Positions 11,438 to 23,751 of a stretch of DNA of 64,000 bases are shown one piece after another (position 1 is the first letter of the stretch; each line of letters begins with the position of its first letter). Source of the DNA: Saturnia japonica. Its lineage: Eukaryota; Arthropoda; Insecta; Lepidoptera; Saturniidae. Below the pieces are notes generated by a model. It was not told where the DNA came from and searched no databases. It was given only the letters and a program-made list of their open reading frames with translations. Where the stretch lies: NCBI GenBank assembly GCA_033032175.1, contig CM065304.1:7130001-7194000 (forward strand), given 5' to 3'. The translations under genes were made by a program, and so were the position numbers.

Positions 11438-12075
11438 GTGATCTAATTTTTTCTACGAAAAAGGAGGGTTACTTACTTGACAGTGAAAAAAGAGGGTTAT
11501 GTTTTTGAGCGTAGTTGTATGTATAATATGTATGTATATCTAATTATTTAGCCTAGGTTTAGATATGTAGCCTAAACGGCTAGATGGGTTTTAGCATACG
11601 AGGTGTCGTTAGATTTGTCTTAATTGTGTGAGTGACATCGGCTATGTAATATTTAATTGCGGCGTCTGGAATTTCAATAAAACTCAAAAATAGAAATTGT
11701 TTTTATCGTTTTTTTTTCTGGCAGTTGGGTTTGTTATTTCTTCGCGATCGCGTCGATCCACGTGGGTTCGTATTCCTATAACGATCGTCAGCTTTCGGTA
11801 ATGGAAAATATCGTGTTATCAGAAGAGGAAGAGCATTTTCAAAATTTTTTTTAAGCTCCAATATAGTCATTATTATAGTATCATCATCTTTTACTACATC
11901 GTCACTTAATATCAGATGAGGTTGTGTTCAAACTCATAACTGGGTGACAAACGATAGAGAACACAACAATTTTCTCTGATTGTATCTCATCCACCATAAT
12001 AACACGCTTAGGCTTCAAGTTATGTTTAATTATTGAAATGCTTATAACTTTATGTATGGATTGATCTATTTGCAG
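11438..12075 (+). other. Dip2 intron
   Basis: AT-rich. About 11700-11830 resembles 6000-6130. No exon was recognised, though in other insects I recall some extra residues at this linker, so an optional small exon is possible. Confidence 0.45.
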
Positions 12076-12188
12076 CTGATGTTGGACCCGCGGCTGTAAT
12101 TGTCGGCAACTTGGTTCAAGGGAATCGCTTAGCTTCTGCTCAAGGACGCGATATGGGTTACACAGATGATTCCGATGCCGCGAGAAAG
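12076..12188 (+). CDS. Dip2: Dip2, seventh exon in window
   Basis: The acceptor is TTTGCAG. It reads DVGPAAVIVGNLVQGNRLAS, then AQGRDMGYTDDSDAARK, the conserved interdomain segment of Dip2. It ends in phase 0 at a GTATAT donor (12189). It is the smallest exon recognised, and the following intron is only 86 bases. Confidence 0.93.
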
Positions 12189-12274
12189 GTATATTTAATA
12201 TGAATTAATAATAAAGTATTTGATTAAAGTGTTATTAAATTACTTACTCAATTTTTTTTTTCATTCAATTACAG

Positions 12275-13890
12275 TATCAATTCATATCACAAATCCTGCG
12301 ATGGCGAGCTCAGAGCACTTCGGATCACGTCATATTTACGTTGCTCAACTCAAAAGGTTCCGTCAGCAAATTGCTCACTTGCGCTGAACTCCACAAGAAA
12401 GCGGAGAGAATTGGCAACTTGCTTCTGGAGAAAGGTCGTGTGAACACCGGTGACCACGTCGCCCTGATATTCCCGCCGGGTCTTGATCTGATATGCGCCT
12501 TTTATGGATGTCTGTACGTGGGAGCTGTGCCGATTACAATCCGGCCGCCACATCCGCAGAACCTACACACGACTCTACCGACAGTTAGAATGATAGTCGA
12601 CGTGAGCAAAGCTACACTCGTCCTCTCAAACCAATCTGTTATAAAGCTGCTTCGCTCGAAGGAAGCGGTCAACGTTCTAGATAGCAAGGCGTGGCCTGCA
12701 ACTCTTGATACTGACGATATGCCGAAAAAGAAATTTCCCATCATGTACCGGGCCCCTACCGCGGAAATGCTCGCTTATTTGGACTTCAGTGTTTCGACGA
12801 CGGGCATGCTGGCCGGTATCAAAATGTCTCATGCGGCAGTCACCTCACTATGCCGTTCCATGAAAATAGCCTGCGAGCTTTACCCCTCGAGACACATCGC
12901 GCTCTGTCTCGACCCTTACTGCGGTCTCGGCTTCGCTCTCTGGTGCCTCAGTAGCATCTACTCCGGTCACCACTCTATACTGATTCCTCCCTCGGAGGTC
13001 GAAATCAATCCGGCTTTATGGCTGAGTGCCGTCTCCCAATATAAAGTCCGGGACACGTTCTGCTCGTACGGTGTCATGGAACTATGCACGAAAGGGTTGG
13101 GCAGCTCTGTGAATCAACTCAAGAATAAAGCGATTAACCTAGCGTGCGTTAGGACTTGCGTGGTCGTCGCCGAGGAGCGACCCCGTATCAACCTGACGAA
13201 CTCCTTTTCTAAGCTGTTCTCCGCTCTCGGTCTTAGCCCTCGGGCCGTATCGACTTCTTTCGGGTGCCGCGTTAACATAGCTATTTGCCTCCAAGGCGCA
13301 TCTAGTCCTGAACCATCAACTGTTTATGTAGATCTCCGCGCTCTGAGGAACGACAGAGTGTCGCTCGTAGAACGAGGCAGCCCACACTCTCTGTGCCTGA
13401 TGGAATCCGGTAAACTATTGCCGGGCGTGAAAGTTATAACGGCGAACCCGGAAACGAAGGGCCAATGTGGTGACTCCCACCTCGGCGAGATATGGGTGCA
13501 GTCGCCTCACAACGCTAGCGGATACTTCACTATATATGGCGACGAAAGCGATTACGCGGATCACTTCAGCGCTCAACTAGTGACCGGCAGTACTGGTGAG
13601 GTATACGCGAGGACGGGATACCTCGGGTTCTTAAGGAGGACGGAGATAAGTACAGTGAACACGAGCGGCGATGACACTTCGTTAATGGCGCGGGACAGTG
13701 ACACTGAGTCGATCGCGTCGGCTTGCGGCAGCGTGAGCGCGACCGCAACCGCGACAGAGTCGCACGACACACACGACGCGGTCTACGTAGTCGGAGCTCT
13801 CGACGAGACGATCACACTGCGCGGCATGCGCTACCATCCTATCGACATCGAGAACTCTGTCATGAGATGCCACAAGAAGATCGCTGAATG
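12275..13890 (+). CDS. Dip2: Dip2, large exon carrying adenylate-forming domain 2
   Basis: A single exon of 1,616 bases. It starts YQFISQILRWRAQSTSDHVI after a TTACAG acceptor. It contains the domain 2 landmarks GDHVALIFPPGLDL, GAVPITIRPPHPQN, an A3-like loop STTGMLAG (about 12794-12817) and an A7-like motif YARTGYLGFL (about 13604-13633, Tyr where Asp is usual). After RRTE (about 13645) comes a low-complexity Ser/Thr/Asp/Ala stretch to about 13777, which I do not recall from other Dip2 proteins. Conserved sequence then resumes (YVVGALDETITLRGMRYHPI). The donor GTTAGC at 13891 leaves two bases. Reading through the donor would add only intron-encoded residues. Confidence 0.94.
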
Positions 13891-14612
13891 GTTAGCACAT
13901 TTTAATTACTCTACAGACATGCACTTATCTTATCCGTGGAGCTGTGGAACCATCTCCCGGACAAAGTGTTCCCGCCTTCTTACGACAGTACCGTCAATTT
14001 ACCGAGCTATAACTCGTAACTATGTATAACCAGCCTCAAAAAGACTGCAGTCTCCGCGGTCCTTTCAAACCGGAAAATATTTGCTGCTTTTAAGCCAGTA
14101 ATAATTATGACAGGAGTGTCTACAGATTCACTTGCACTCGAATAATACTTTATCTTGCTATTATCAGTAATTTATTCTGTCAGTTGTTCATCTTTATCGG
14201 AGATTAGTTATGCTACTTCGAATTACATGAGGAACTTTTAAACAGTACTTTTTCTTTAAATAAATTTTAATATTATGTGACAAGCCTAGCTGACTATTGC
14301 GCGTAATATGGACTATTTAAGAATATGGGGCAGACTGAAAACCAGCGCAGTGTGGTGAGGTTATACACTTATACCATGCCACATAGCATCAACTGAGTCT
14401 GTCTCATTGCCAAATTGTATATGTAGGCTTAATCCTCTTTATTTGTAAACTTTTTTTTTGGCAATACATTATTATTATTATTAACAATAATATCAATTAA
14501 TACGCCGCTTTCCTGACGTTTATGGATAGGAAAATAGTCAGATCGCGACTTGTTTGCATGTACGGCAACAGCCCAAGCTGAGTTGGCGCTTGATCTTGTT
14601 TAATATTTCCAG
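13891..14612 (+). other. Last Dip2 intron
   Basis: AT-rich, GT..AG (TTTCCAG acceptor). No transposon or exon was recognised. Confidence 0.6.
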
Positions 14613-14865
14613 CGCCGTTTTCACTTGGACGAACCTACTGGTGGTCGTCGTGGAGCTAGACGGAAACGACAACGAGGCGTTGAACCTCGTACCCCTGGTG
14701 ACAAATACAGTTCTAGAGGAGCATCATCTAATCGTCGGCGTGGTTGTCGTCGTCGATCCCGGCGTGGTGCCGATTAACTCGCGCGGCGAGAAGCAACGTA
14801 TGCATTTACGTGACGGTTTCCTCTCGGATCAAATCGACGCGATATACATCGCTTACAACATGTAA
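14613..14865 (+). CDS. Dip2: Dip2, terminal coding exon
   Basis: The first base completes Cys, then AVFTWTNLLVVVVELDGNDN, LVPLVTNTVLEEHHLIVGVV and the C-terminal INSRGEKQRMHLRDGF...YIAYNM before TAA at 14863-14865. This is the very conserved end of Dip2, corresponding to the C-terminal subdomain of the second adenylate-forming domain; GEK sits where adenylating enzymes have the A10 lysine loop. The nine exons total about 1,076 residues. Complete Dip2 proteins are usually about 1,600-1,800 residues, so the N-terminal third or so lies upstream of the window. Confidence 0.95.
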
Positions 14866-15728
14866 AAAGCTGTAATCAGTAGTAACGTTGCTATAAAACG
14901 TGTTTAAAGTGTTTAAGACTCTTGTGTCTTAATACAACAGCTATCGTAGAACTGTGTTATCGATAATGTCGCATGACATCATTAGATATTTTGATTCTTC
15001 AGTGAGTTTACTGTTGCTGAAATGACGCGTATTTCTTCTATGTGTCATTTAGACATAATTATTTGTATCTAAATTTCAGTCCGATAATATGTACATGATT
15101 ATTTGTATCTTCAATTCAATTCTTTCATTTAGACGTGATTATTTGTATCTTACATGCAATGCCAATCATTTAGAAGTGAAATTAAATAATTCATGTTTAT
15201 GGTATAGATAGAACTTAGGACAAACGATTTTTTTTTAGACTAACGATTTTAAATCGACGCATTTGCTAGAACAAAGTGTAAAAGTTTTGTCGAGTCGTGA
15301 CAAAATTGATTCAAGTCTGTACTCAGGAAATTATTCTAAATTGTTCTTTTTTTTTTTTTGAAATAAATTCTATCTCTAACTATTCGTGAATGTTCTGAAG
15401 AAACATATTTTCGATATGATTTTTATCTCGTTGAAAAATGCGGTCGGTAATTTAGGCCGATCGTTCTTGTATTTTCCTAGTGAATCTGCGTGTTGGATTT
15501 GGACGCCAATGCGTTACAACATACAAGACTTTTTTTTGCCCAATAAAAATTGAAAGCTAACTACACTATGTTATACGAAGCAAAGAAAATTCTGTTATTA
15601 TTTTAAGTTACTAAAATAACTGTCCTTCTATATCTTTTTGTTCATAAAATTATTCATCATGGCCTAATCTGAAACATTGCATAACGGTCCAATTTATTGT
15701 AAATTGTAGGCTGTTGCTCTTTACAAAA
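14866..15728 (+). other. Dip2 3' untranslated region and downstream sequence
   Basis: Sequence after the Dip2 stop. 15040-15180 contains several repeats of 'atttagac.tgattatttgta'. Candidate polyadenylation hexamers AATAAA lie at 15362 and 15542. No ORF was recognised. The 3' end of the transcript cannot be fixed from sequence alone. Confidence 0.45.
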
Positions 15729-15730
15729 TA

Positions 15731-16578
15731 CAGTGTAAACTCTTTATAACGAAACTCAAGGGACTGAGCATGTTTTGTCGTTATAGAGAGTTATCGTTAT
15801 ATGGAGTTGTAGCGACATCTATCGAGCCACATACGACGCATCCTGCATCGCGCTTTAGAAATTAACTCTTCGATTGAGTGTATATACAAGAACCCGACTA
15901 CAACCGTTGGGCAGCTGCCCGCCAGACATAACACCCGTCTGGTCGGAGGATCCTCCCTTTGCAATAGTTCTTCTACAGAGTGAACAAAAAAACAACCAAA
16001 TTAACAAGAATTTTTAATATGTATGTCTTAAATAATAAATGCTTATAAATTATTGTTTACACATATAGTCTGATAACTTTGTCTGACGTTTTTTGCTATG
16101 CCAGTACTTGTTTTGTATTATTTTATGTATTCTATTCATATCTTCTTCTATCAAACTTTTTCGTCAACACTAATCGCTTTCCGTTTACTGGCCATGTTAA
16201 CAGTTTCAAAGTAGGTTTACGGCTGATAATACGATAGGTACCCAGTATACTTGGTCGAAGACCATCACTTCCGAGAAAACAATGCGTCACACTGCACGTG
16301 TTCAAGGCAATTAAGGATAACAAAAGCAAGACCGACCTCAGGTGTTTCGGAGCTTCAAAGTCTTTTGTTACCTGATAACATAACATAAACAATAATACCG
16401 ATAATAAATATTTACTGTCTAAAAATGTGAACACATTTCTTCCTAATAGAGAATGGCGTATCGCTATAAAGAGTGTTTCAATATGTGGGTTTTAACGCAA
16501 ACCAACCAAGTTGGGCTCACTTCAACGTTATAGGGAGTCTATCGTTATAAAGGATAACGTTATAAAGAGTTTACACTG
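15731..16578. mobile_element. pogo/Tigger-like TIR transposon, non-autonomous
   Basis: The left end cagtgtaaactctttataac at 15731 is matched inverted at the right end (to 16578). Both ends are flanked by TA (15729-15730 and 16579-16580), the target duplication expected for Tc1/mariner/pogo elements; the CAGTG terminus suggests the pogo/Tigger branch. No transposase motifs were seen inside. A short LTR-like element (15808-15977) is inserted within the left part. The open frame on the minus strand at 16434-16132 shows no family signature. Confidence 0.75.
15808..15977 (-). mobile_element. Short LTR-like element, copy 1
   Basis: 170 bases with ends TGTAG...CTACA and GAGT directly on both sides (15804-15807, 15978-15981). 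It is homologous, in opposite orientation, to 57737-57914 and to about 46940-47165. Internal features are a TATA-like gtatatatac run (complement) and conserved GC-rich segments. Short TG..CA termini with a 4-5 bp duplication fit a solo LTR of a small LTR element. Confidence 0.65.
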
Positions 16579-18172
16579 TACTTGAAATGTATTTTTTCAT
16601 TAATTTCACAGAAACGAAATGAACAGACAGACAGTTTTCCCGGAAAAAAATAATTTAAGTGTTTAAAAAAGAGAAACAATCAAATAAATGAAAATTAACT
16701 TTGCAGATATTTCAATACGTAAAATATTGTATGTTAATTTTTCCTTTTGTATTTGATCTCCGGCATTTGAGAAGGTATAAGGCCTTATGTCTTAAGGCTC
16801 TTCGTAGTCTTAGTACCCGGCAGGAATATCCTGTTTGATAATTATTGTGTAAGCGATAAGTGTATTATTGTGATTACGAATTAACTTTTATGACGTAATG
16901 CCGTTGCGTACTTTAGTGTGGTTGTATTGCATTCAGTTAATAGAAAACCCTTAGTGTTAGCGATTTCTTGATATGGTATAAATAAATATAATATAGATTG
17001 TGTATTCAATTTAATATGCTAAAAAGTTTGTTTAGTAATTTCCTTTGTAATATGATTTATGTGACGAGTTAGCGTTTTATAATAGCATTATATTTATTCA
17101 CTTGAGTCGTCGTATTACACTGGATGTGCGAATGATATGCAGTGTTTTTTATGTTTATCCGAAAGTATTTATACAAAGTAAATACACATAAATATGCTCA
17201 ATTACGGCATTAAAATTTCGTAAATATTTCACTTAATATCTGATATTTATTTTTGCATTTCATATTTTTACAAATTACATTTAGTTTCTGTTTGTATCAT
17301 TGTTTTCTTTAATTGTTCTTAAAGGCACGTGCCGTTTTTGTGATAAAAAGAAAGAGAGGTTAAATGTCTAATATAAATAATTACGAGAAAAAAAAATAAA
17401 AAAACACAATAAATATTAGTAAAATCATATAATAAGTGTGTCAACAAAGTTCGATTCAGTATGAAATATGTATACGTAAAACAACTATATATTTTTGAAT
17501 AATGGAAAGGTTTCATATTTAAATTTAGTTAGTATATTTTAAATTTGAACGCAATATTAAATTTATGTTATCAATGTTTATATTACATATTTGAGTCAGC
17601 TCGCATGATATGAGAAGAAACATCTCCATTTATTTGTGTGATTTAAATAAATATTAGAATATTATTTTTTCTTCCATTCCAATCTAAATTTCGCAGATGA
17701 AAACAAAACAATAAATATGAAATTAAAAAATCTATTGAACTATCGTAATGATTACATTATGTACTTTTCATTTCTTATTATTATTATCATATAATAATTA
17801 TTTATTGCTTAATTGTACATATATTTTTGTTATTTAATTTTTATGTTAAACTATATTCTATTTGTACGTAGGTTATGTTGTTTTGACTATAATGTCGCTG
17901 ATTTTATAAACGATATTGAAAAGTGAATACTGTATCTGATTATATTATTGAGCGTTTAATACGTTTAGAGTAAATTAAGATTTTGTTTATTGAAAAAAAA
18001 ATGTAGTCATCCCCATAGTGTTTAGTATAAACTCATTTAATGAACAAATGATCTATATATTCATTACTGATGTTACGATGCATAATGTACGAATATAACA
18101 AAGTGTACATTTCTCTATGAACACGTGTGAACTTCTCGACACTTAGATTAAGATAAACTATAGCACATTGTT

Positions 18173-18220
<48 letters not shown>

Positions 18221-18610
18221 AATTTTTGTCGCTTATATCGAAATACGCACAAAATTCGAAATTTCGTGCATTATACGTTTTTGGTCATGATTTCAATTTA
18301 TACAAGTGTCTCCGAATATGCTGTCGGTCAAGTATTTGTGGTAAATGGATAAATAAACGTACATTCAAGTTTGTCGTTTAAATTACTAACTTAGCAAATT
18401 CCTTATAATATGAAAGAATACACCTCCCGGCGGCGACGCTTTGTCTTCATAATACGCATAATACTATACTAACATTAAAATAAGGTAAAGTTTATTAATA
18501 TATTTATAGAAAATAATCTCTAGCACCACTGATTTGATTTAATGTTTTTTTTTTCACTGATAGAATACTAAATTCTGGGTTATGGTTAGACTTTTATGCC
18601 TATAGGTTTA
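16579..18610. other. Intergenic AT-rich sequence
   Basis: No gene or transposon ORF recognised. The only marked features are a (CT)n tract at 18177-18217 and several short A/T runs. Confidence 0.5.
18177..18217 (+). repeat. (CT)n microsatellite
   Basis: About 20 uninterrupted CT units followed by ttc. Confidence 0.95.
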
Positions 18611-18860
18611 ACTAAGGTGCCAAAGAAGCTTACGGCTTGCCTAATGGTGAGAGGCTATCGCAGCCGAGGGACGCTTATAATACCAGAAGTATACTAGCGC
18701 GTTGACCAACTCATGTTCTTCCCTTCCCCAATAAGCTCTGAAAACACTACCCGCAAGAACAATACTCAAGGTTATTTGGATGCGATCTTCTGTAAGATGG
18801 AGGTTATTCACCAATTTGGCTACCCTAACTAGAGAGAAATATCCAAAGAGATTCATCTGT
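18610..18860 (-). repeat. Dispersed repeat, unclassified
   Basis: Shares 'ctagagagaaatatccaaag'-like sequence with 5400-5420 and 'acagaagatc'-type segments with about 31820-31960. The open frame on the minus strand (18877-18641) is part of this repeat and shows no known domain. Confidence 0.4.
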
Positions 18861-19149
18861 GTTTCAATTCTCTTCAAATAAGAATCTTACAGAAGCCGCG
18901 GTCAGAAAGATTATACACAAATACCAGTACCTAAATGCTTTATCGTGTCATGTTATGTTAGCTGTGCACCTTGCTAGCTTCACACTTTTTAATAACACAT
19001 CTATTTAATAAGTATGACAACAATTAAAACTTACCATTATAGAAATCCTATATCAGAGAAAGTAACAAAATGTTTCGTAAATGAATTGAAAAATGCACAT
19101 TCCTACAGCTATAATTAATGGGTCTGCTATGGATTTTGGTACCCGTTAG

Positions 19150-19413
19150 TTGTCATCTCTTTTATCGGTGACAAGTTACATAACATACCATCACGCCTGT
19201 ATGCCCGAAGTGTCAGGCAGTGGTGTACACCCTCAGTTCGCCGGGTATGTTTTAGGTCCCTTTTAATCGGGGCGAGCCAAATTCAAACTTTGAACTGCTA
19301 CTGAAAATTTCATAGAAAAATCCAATAACACTTTACTCGACCTGGGAATCGAACCTAGGACCTCGAGCATAGCAGTCACGTTTAGGACCACTAGGCTAAT
19401 GTGGCAGTTATGA
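19150..19413 (-). mobile_element. tRNA-derived SINE (minus strand)
   Basis: The reverse complement matches the plus-strand SINE at 50838-51098: a tRNA-like head with a B-box (GGTTCGATTCCCAGG), then the body (AGTGTTATTGG, GGCTCGCCCCGATTA, GGGTGTACACCACTG) and tail (GGCGTGATGGTATGTTA). Several point differences from the other copy show age. It is not a functional tRNA. Confidence 0.8.
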
Positions 19414-20464
19414 ACTATCAATATTAAAGCGATAAACTCTAAATCAGGCTTTTTTAAACTTCAATAATATCATTTTGTAAATTGTAACCCTGCGAAGCTG
19501 GGGCGAGTTGCTAGTTATAAAAATAAAATAATCTATTGCACTATGTACCGACAGTAATATTTTTTTCCACATTACCGCTGGTTAGCTGGAAGAAAATGCT
19601 ATAAAGCATTAAGCTCGCCAATGAACAAACAAAAAGTGCAATAAAGTATTCATTCATAGCCAGGTTTGATGAATGTCGATAGGTTTCTGAAGTTTCTATG
19701 AATTTCTAATTCAGTCGCGGTTTGTAAACAGATTATGTACCTTTAAGGAAGGTTAGATAGGTTTTTCAAACCTTCCTTTTAGCACGCCTACAGTACAGTA
19801 CTTGTGTAAATTCTTAGCGAAATGAAACGACTACACCTCCGACTGCTCACCGACCAACACGAAGACATAAATTTCTTCGCTACTGAATACGAATATTCTA
19901 ACCACAGATACTTAGTATTTTATTAAAATATTTCGCCAAGCTAGCTCAGTCTTATAAATAATATAGTCGGTAGATAGTTGAAACGTTTATTCAACCACCA
20001 CAATGAATTACACATTCGTAAGTTGGGCTATTATATAAAATAATCAGAAAACACGACAGTCATTTTTACAAGACATCAAAAGACGCGCTAGCTTAGAGAT
20101 CTTCTTTTTATTCCCTGTCAAATTCAAGAATAGAACTAACACCCTATGCATATATAACCTACATAGAGTAATCATAGTACCTAGACGGGAGACATATATC
20201 ACGGCGTCTGGAAGTACTAGGGCCGGGTTGACTTATTATAATTTTAATTAAAAGGTCTAGGTACTAAGAATAACAAAATAAAATGTGTACTTTTTTTATA
20301 GTAGCTTATGAAATCGACAGTAGCTACTAGTAATCCCTGATGATAAGAGATTAGAATCCGTCGGTGGACACCGCTGTCATGACGGCCTGCTAATAACGTG
20401 AAGAGATGGTATTAATAAAAAATAAAAACAATTTAAAATTATCTTCACGTTCTTATATTAATGA

Positions 20465-20750
20465 CTAGCTGTGTTTGCGACTTCGTCCGAGTGGAATTTC
20501 GTATGCAGCGACGGCTGCGAAGAGAAACGTAACCGTGGAGTGCGCGTACTACTGTATATTGCTGCTTTAGTTTATTTTATTTGCACTGAATCCTAATTCT
20601 TTTTCTAGAACTAAAAGTAGTCTAAGTTACTCTTTATAATATCAGCTATCTGTCAGTGAAAGTCCCGTCAAAATCGGTCCAACCGTTTCGGTGATTGACC
20701 GGAACAAACAGACAGACAGACAAAAATTGTTAGAATTTGTATTTTGTTGT
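20465..20750 (-). mobile_element. Helitron-like fragment (minus strand)
   Basis: Read on the minus strand it begins within 'tctgtctgtttgttccggtc', includes ggttggaccgattttgacgg, and ends ...aaacacagctagtcat, matching the copy at 590-1085. Confidence 0.5.
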
Positions 20751-21269
20751 ACCGTAACCAACAGGAGTTTAAATATGCAAACATTTTTTTAATGAATATA
20801 TTTAATAAGTCGTAATGCTTGTAATTATTGTCCATTCACTTTTTCCATTTTAATGGAAGTTCACTGATGCCTCTGCTATAGAAATTCTGGAAACGGGAAT
20901 TGAGGAACTCTTTAAAGGCACTTTTAATCACTTAATCGCATTTAATTTTTTACTTGTAAGAAACAATCCAAATACAGGAAAAAATTGAAATCAGCTGTAG
21001 CAAGGATTTGTGAGTGTGATGGGTGACGGTGTGCTTCCAGTGATAAATCCTGTAGATTTGAGATGGTTCGATGTGCGAGCGTTTTCGTGAAAAACTAGGC
21101 AAATAAAACAATTAACAAGTATTGGTTGTTTGGCAGCGAGCTTCTCTATCATCATTTACAATTCTTTACAGTACACCTCTTCAATAATTGTGACAAGTCT
21201 TAAGATGTTGTATTGAATAATTAATTTATTACTCGCAATTTATGTACTTATTTTTAAGCTACATTCATA

Positions 21270-21665
21270 ACATTTATTTGCCGGGAACTATACGAAACTG
21301 TTGAACCGATTTTGACGGGACTTTCACTGATAGATAGCTGATGATATAGAGAGTAACTTAGGCTACTTTTATGTTAGAAAAAGAATTAGGGTTCCGCACA
21401 AATAAAAAAAAACTGGTCACGGTGAATCAATTTGGGCGCTTAGATGGCTTATGCTGAGTAAACCATAAGAGATATACCAAATTAATATACTACATAATTT
21501 TAGGCATTAAAAAGACCTACACAAAAGTCCGGGAGAGTATAAATCTATCTTCTAAGAAACACCCACAATAAGCATTTTTGTCTTTAAAAAAGCCGGGAGC
21601 GGGAGAGCATGATACGCGCGGGCATTCTGTAGTCCACGTGAACGAATCCACGGGCACTGCTAGTC
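21270..21665 (+). mobile_element. Helitron-like element, first of an abutting pair
   Basis: Shares long stretches with 690-1085: 'accgattttgacgggacttt', 'attagggttccgcacaaata', 'aaaactggtcacggtgaatc', 'aagtccgggagagtata'. It ends cacgggcactgctagt. A second Helitron-like element starts immediately after. Confidence 0.55.
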
Positions 21666-22196
21666 TGTACTATACTTTAAACTATAATATAATAAAGCGG
21701 AAAGTTTTTTGTTTGTTTGTTTGTTTAAATAAACTAATCTCTGAAACTACCGGTCGGATTCGAAAAATTATTTTTGTATGTGATAGACAGACTCTCGAGG
21801 AATACTATAAGCTATGTAAGATTATGCTACAACTCTCAGATAGCCTTAAATATTGATTTTTGTTTTGTTTGTTTTGACGTGACAACGTCTTATAAATTGG
21901 TTTGCCGGGTGACACTTCAAGAAACTGCGTTACGCTCCGCTCACGTTATGCGCTCACAATGAGAGCGAGTGAGAGGCACGCGTCCCTTCCACTCGGGCAT
22001 GGTTAGCCCGCCTAAGAGCGAGAGAGACAGACATAAAGTCGTTGTCACGTAAAACTTTCGCCCGTATACCGACTTTACAGGCAACCAATTTTTTTTTTTA
22101 CTTGCGGGAAAAACAATTATGATAGACTACAAGGGCGCGTTGTCGGCACGGTATTTGTAGGATAAAATTAACACGGGTGAAACCGTGGGGCACAGC
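21666..22196 (+). mobile_element. Helitron-like element, second of the pair
   Basis: Begins ctgtactatact...aataaagcggaaag then (gttt)n, a start I associate with Helitron-like repeats of Lepidoptera, contains 'gaaactaccggtcggattcg', and ends aaccgtggggcacagctact. It directly follows the CTAGT of the preceding element. Confidence 0.45.
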
Positions 22197-23537
22197 TACT
22201 CACTTAATATAGTAGGACAAAATACAGAACTCGTCATTTAAATATATGCTCGCGTTTGAAATCGCCAATACTACATCGTGGGCAGGCGCGGTGTATTTCG
22301 CGGCTACCAGTGATAAATTTACAGTCTGATAATGAAATTACTTTAAAACTTATTTAGGGAAATAGGAAACAAAATCAATGTTTATCTTTATTAATGCTAT
22401 ATTTATTACGTAAGTACATGAAATCCTTATTTCTAAATATAATAAACCAAGAACATTGAACAAACGTAAAATAATAATAAGCCCTGAAATATCATATTTT
22501 GTTTATATTTGATGACAATATATTTTGCATGTATTGTTTCATTTACTAGCGCTTCGTCTCGATAACCTACACATATGTTTAGTGAAGATATTTTCTGCAA
22601 TAGTAATGCGCTAAGACTAGAAAGGAGATCTACTCTGTACCTATAATAATATTATTTAGAAGATAATTTCGTACAGAAGTCTAAGAACAGGCTGATAAAC
22701 ATATAACACAAATAGTTACAGCAAAGTTTGCTCTATACGAGATATATGAACACGTGTGGTTTGGATTTGACAGTAAAACCACTTGGTACGGTATGTCATG
22801 AAGCCTAGCAACTTTATTTATTGTTTTTTTTTTTTATTAGATATATTCAAGGAATGTAGAGTTTTCGGGAGAAAATATAAATACGAACATGTTACACCTT
22901 AATTGTATTTACGAGAGGAGCTGTGAAAAACCCAAATCTCGGAACTTACTTAACATTATTTATAATAATATGATATAATATTATATTGTCACTTAATGAA
23001 GTTTTTCAAATAGCACACGGTTCAGGGAACAATTTGCGAACATTCTGACGAGAGTAGCTGTAAATAAATTCAACCGCGGAGCTTACTTGACATTTTTTAT
23101 GTTCTAATTATAATAATAGATAATATATTGCGACATTTTTATTAAAATGTTCTAGCTTCAACTATCATGCTTGTCTATTCCATTATACATTGAACCAAGT
23201 CGTTGATTTTTTGGAACTTTAACGCTGATGTAAAAAAAGAAAAGTTAATTGATTGTAAATATTAGCTTATTGAAACTCGTATTAAAATAAAACTGTGACT
23301 ACTTCAAAAGATAAAAATAAAGATTCCTTAGAGTCTAGGAGAAAAATTAAAAAATATATTTTTAAAAACATGTATAGTATACAATTAAAATTTAATTAAA
23401 TTCACGAATTACCCTATTTTTACTCACATAAAAGACAACTATTTCTGCGAGGAAAGTAGATATTCCCTAGAGTTTAGAAAGCCGAGAGAAAAAAATAAAA
23501 TTATTTAAAAATAATGCATAATGTTAACAAGAATTGT
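22197..23537. other. Intergenic AT-rich sequence
   Basis: Very AT-rich with many short ORFs, none recognisable. No repeat with a second copy in the window was noticed. Confidence 0.5.
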
Positions 23538-23751
23538 TTAAATGAAAAAAGTGTCTGGATTAAAATCGGGATCGTTAATATATTTAATGATGGCACACGA
23601 ACAGATCCTTATTTGCAAATGTAAATTGTTAACAGTTTTGTAACCATCGTAAAACGACAAAGCGAGCCGAACTTGGACATCTGTCCCGAATGTAATAACT
23701 GCAGTTCCGGGAATATGCAGCACCATGTGAACAGTTTCAAATCCAATGCAT
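23538..23751 (-). CDS. U1A/SNF-like RRM protein, last exon
   Basis: Read on the minus strand. The first base completes Ser, then CIGFETVHMVLHIPGTAVIT, FGTDVQVRLAL, and GYKTVNNLHLQIRICS, ending TAA at 23540-23538. This is the second half of an RNA recognition motif of the U1A/U2B'' type: GFETV parallels the phenylalanine-bearing beta strand and AVITF takes the RNP1 position. The acceptor is TTACAG. A tail of about 20 residues follows the RRM. Confidence 0.65.

Noticed and set aside
12350..14029. Reading the large Dip2 exon as a complete 562-residue gene
   Set aside because: The frame is open upstream to a splice acceptor at 12275, and a donor at 13891 in phase with 14613 continues the conserved protein. 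The residues after 13890 are intron-encoded.
16132..16434. Minus-strand ORF inside the pogo-like element as a transposase
   Set aside because: No helix-turn-helix or DDD motif. The element is too short for a full transposase.
21578..21962. Short plus-strand ORFs as genes
   Set aside because: They lie within Helitron-like repeats and show no conserved domain.
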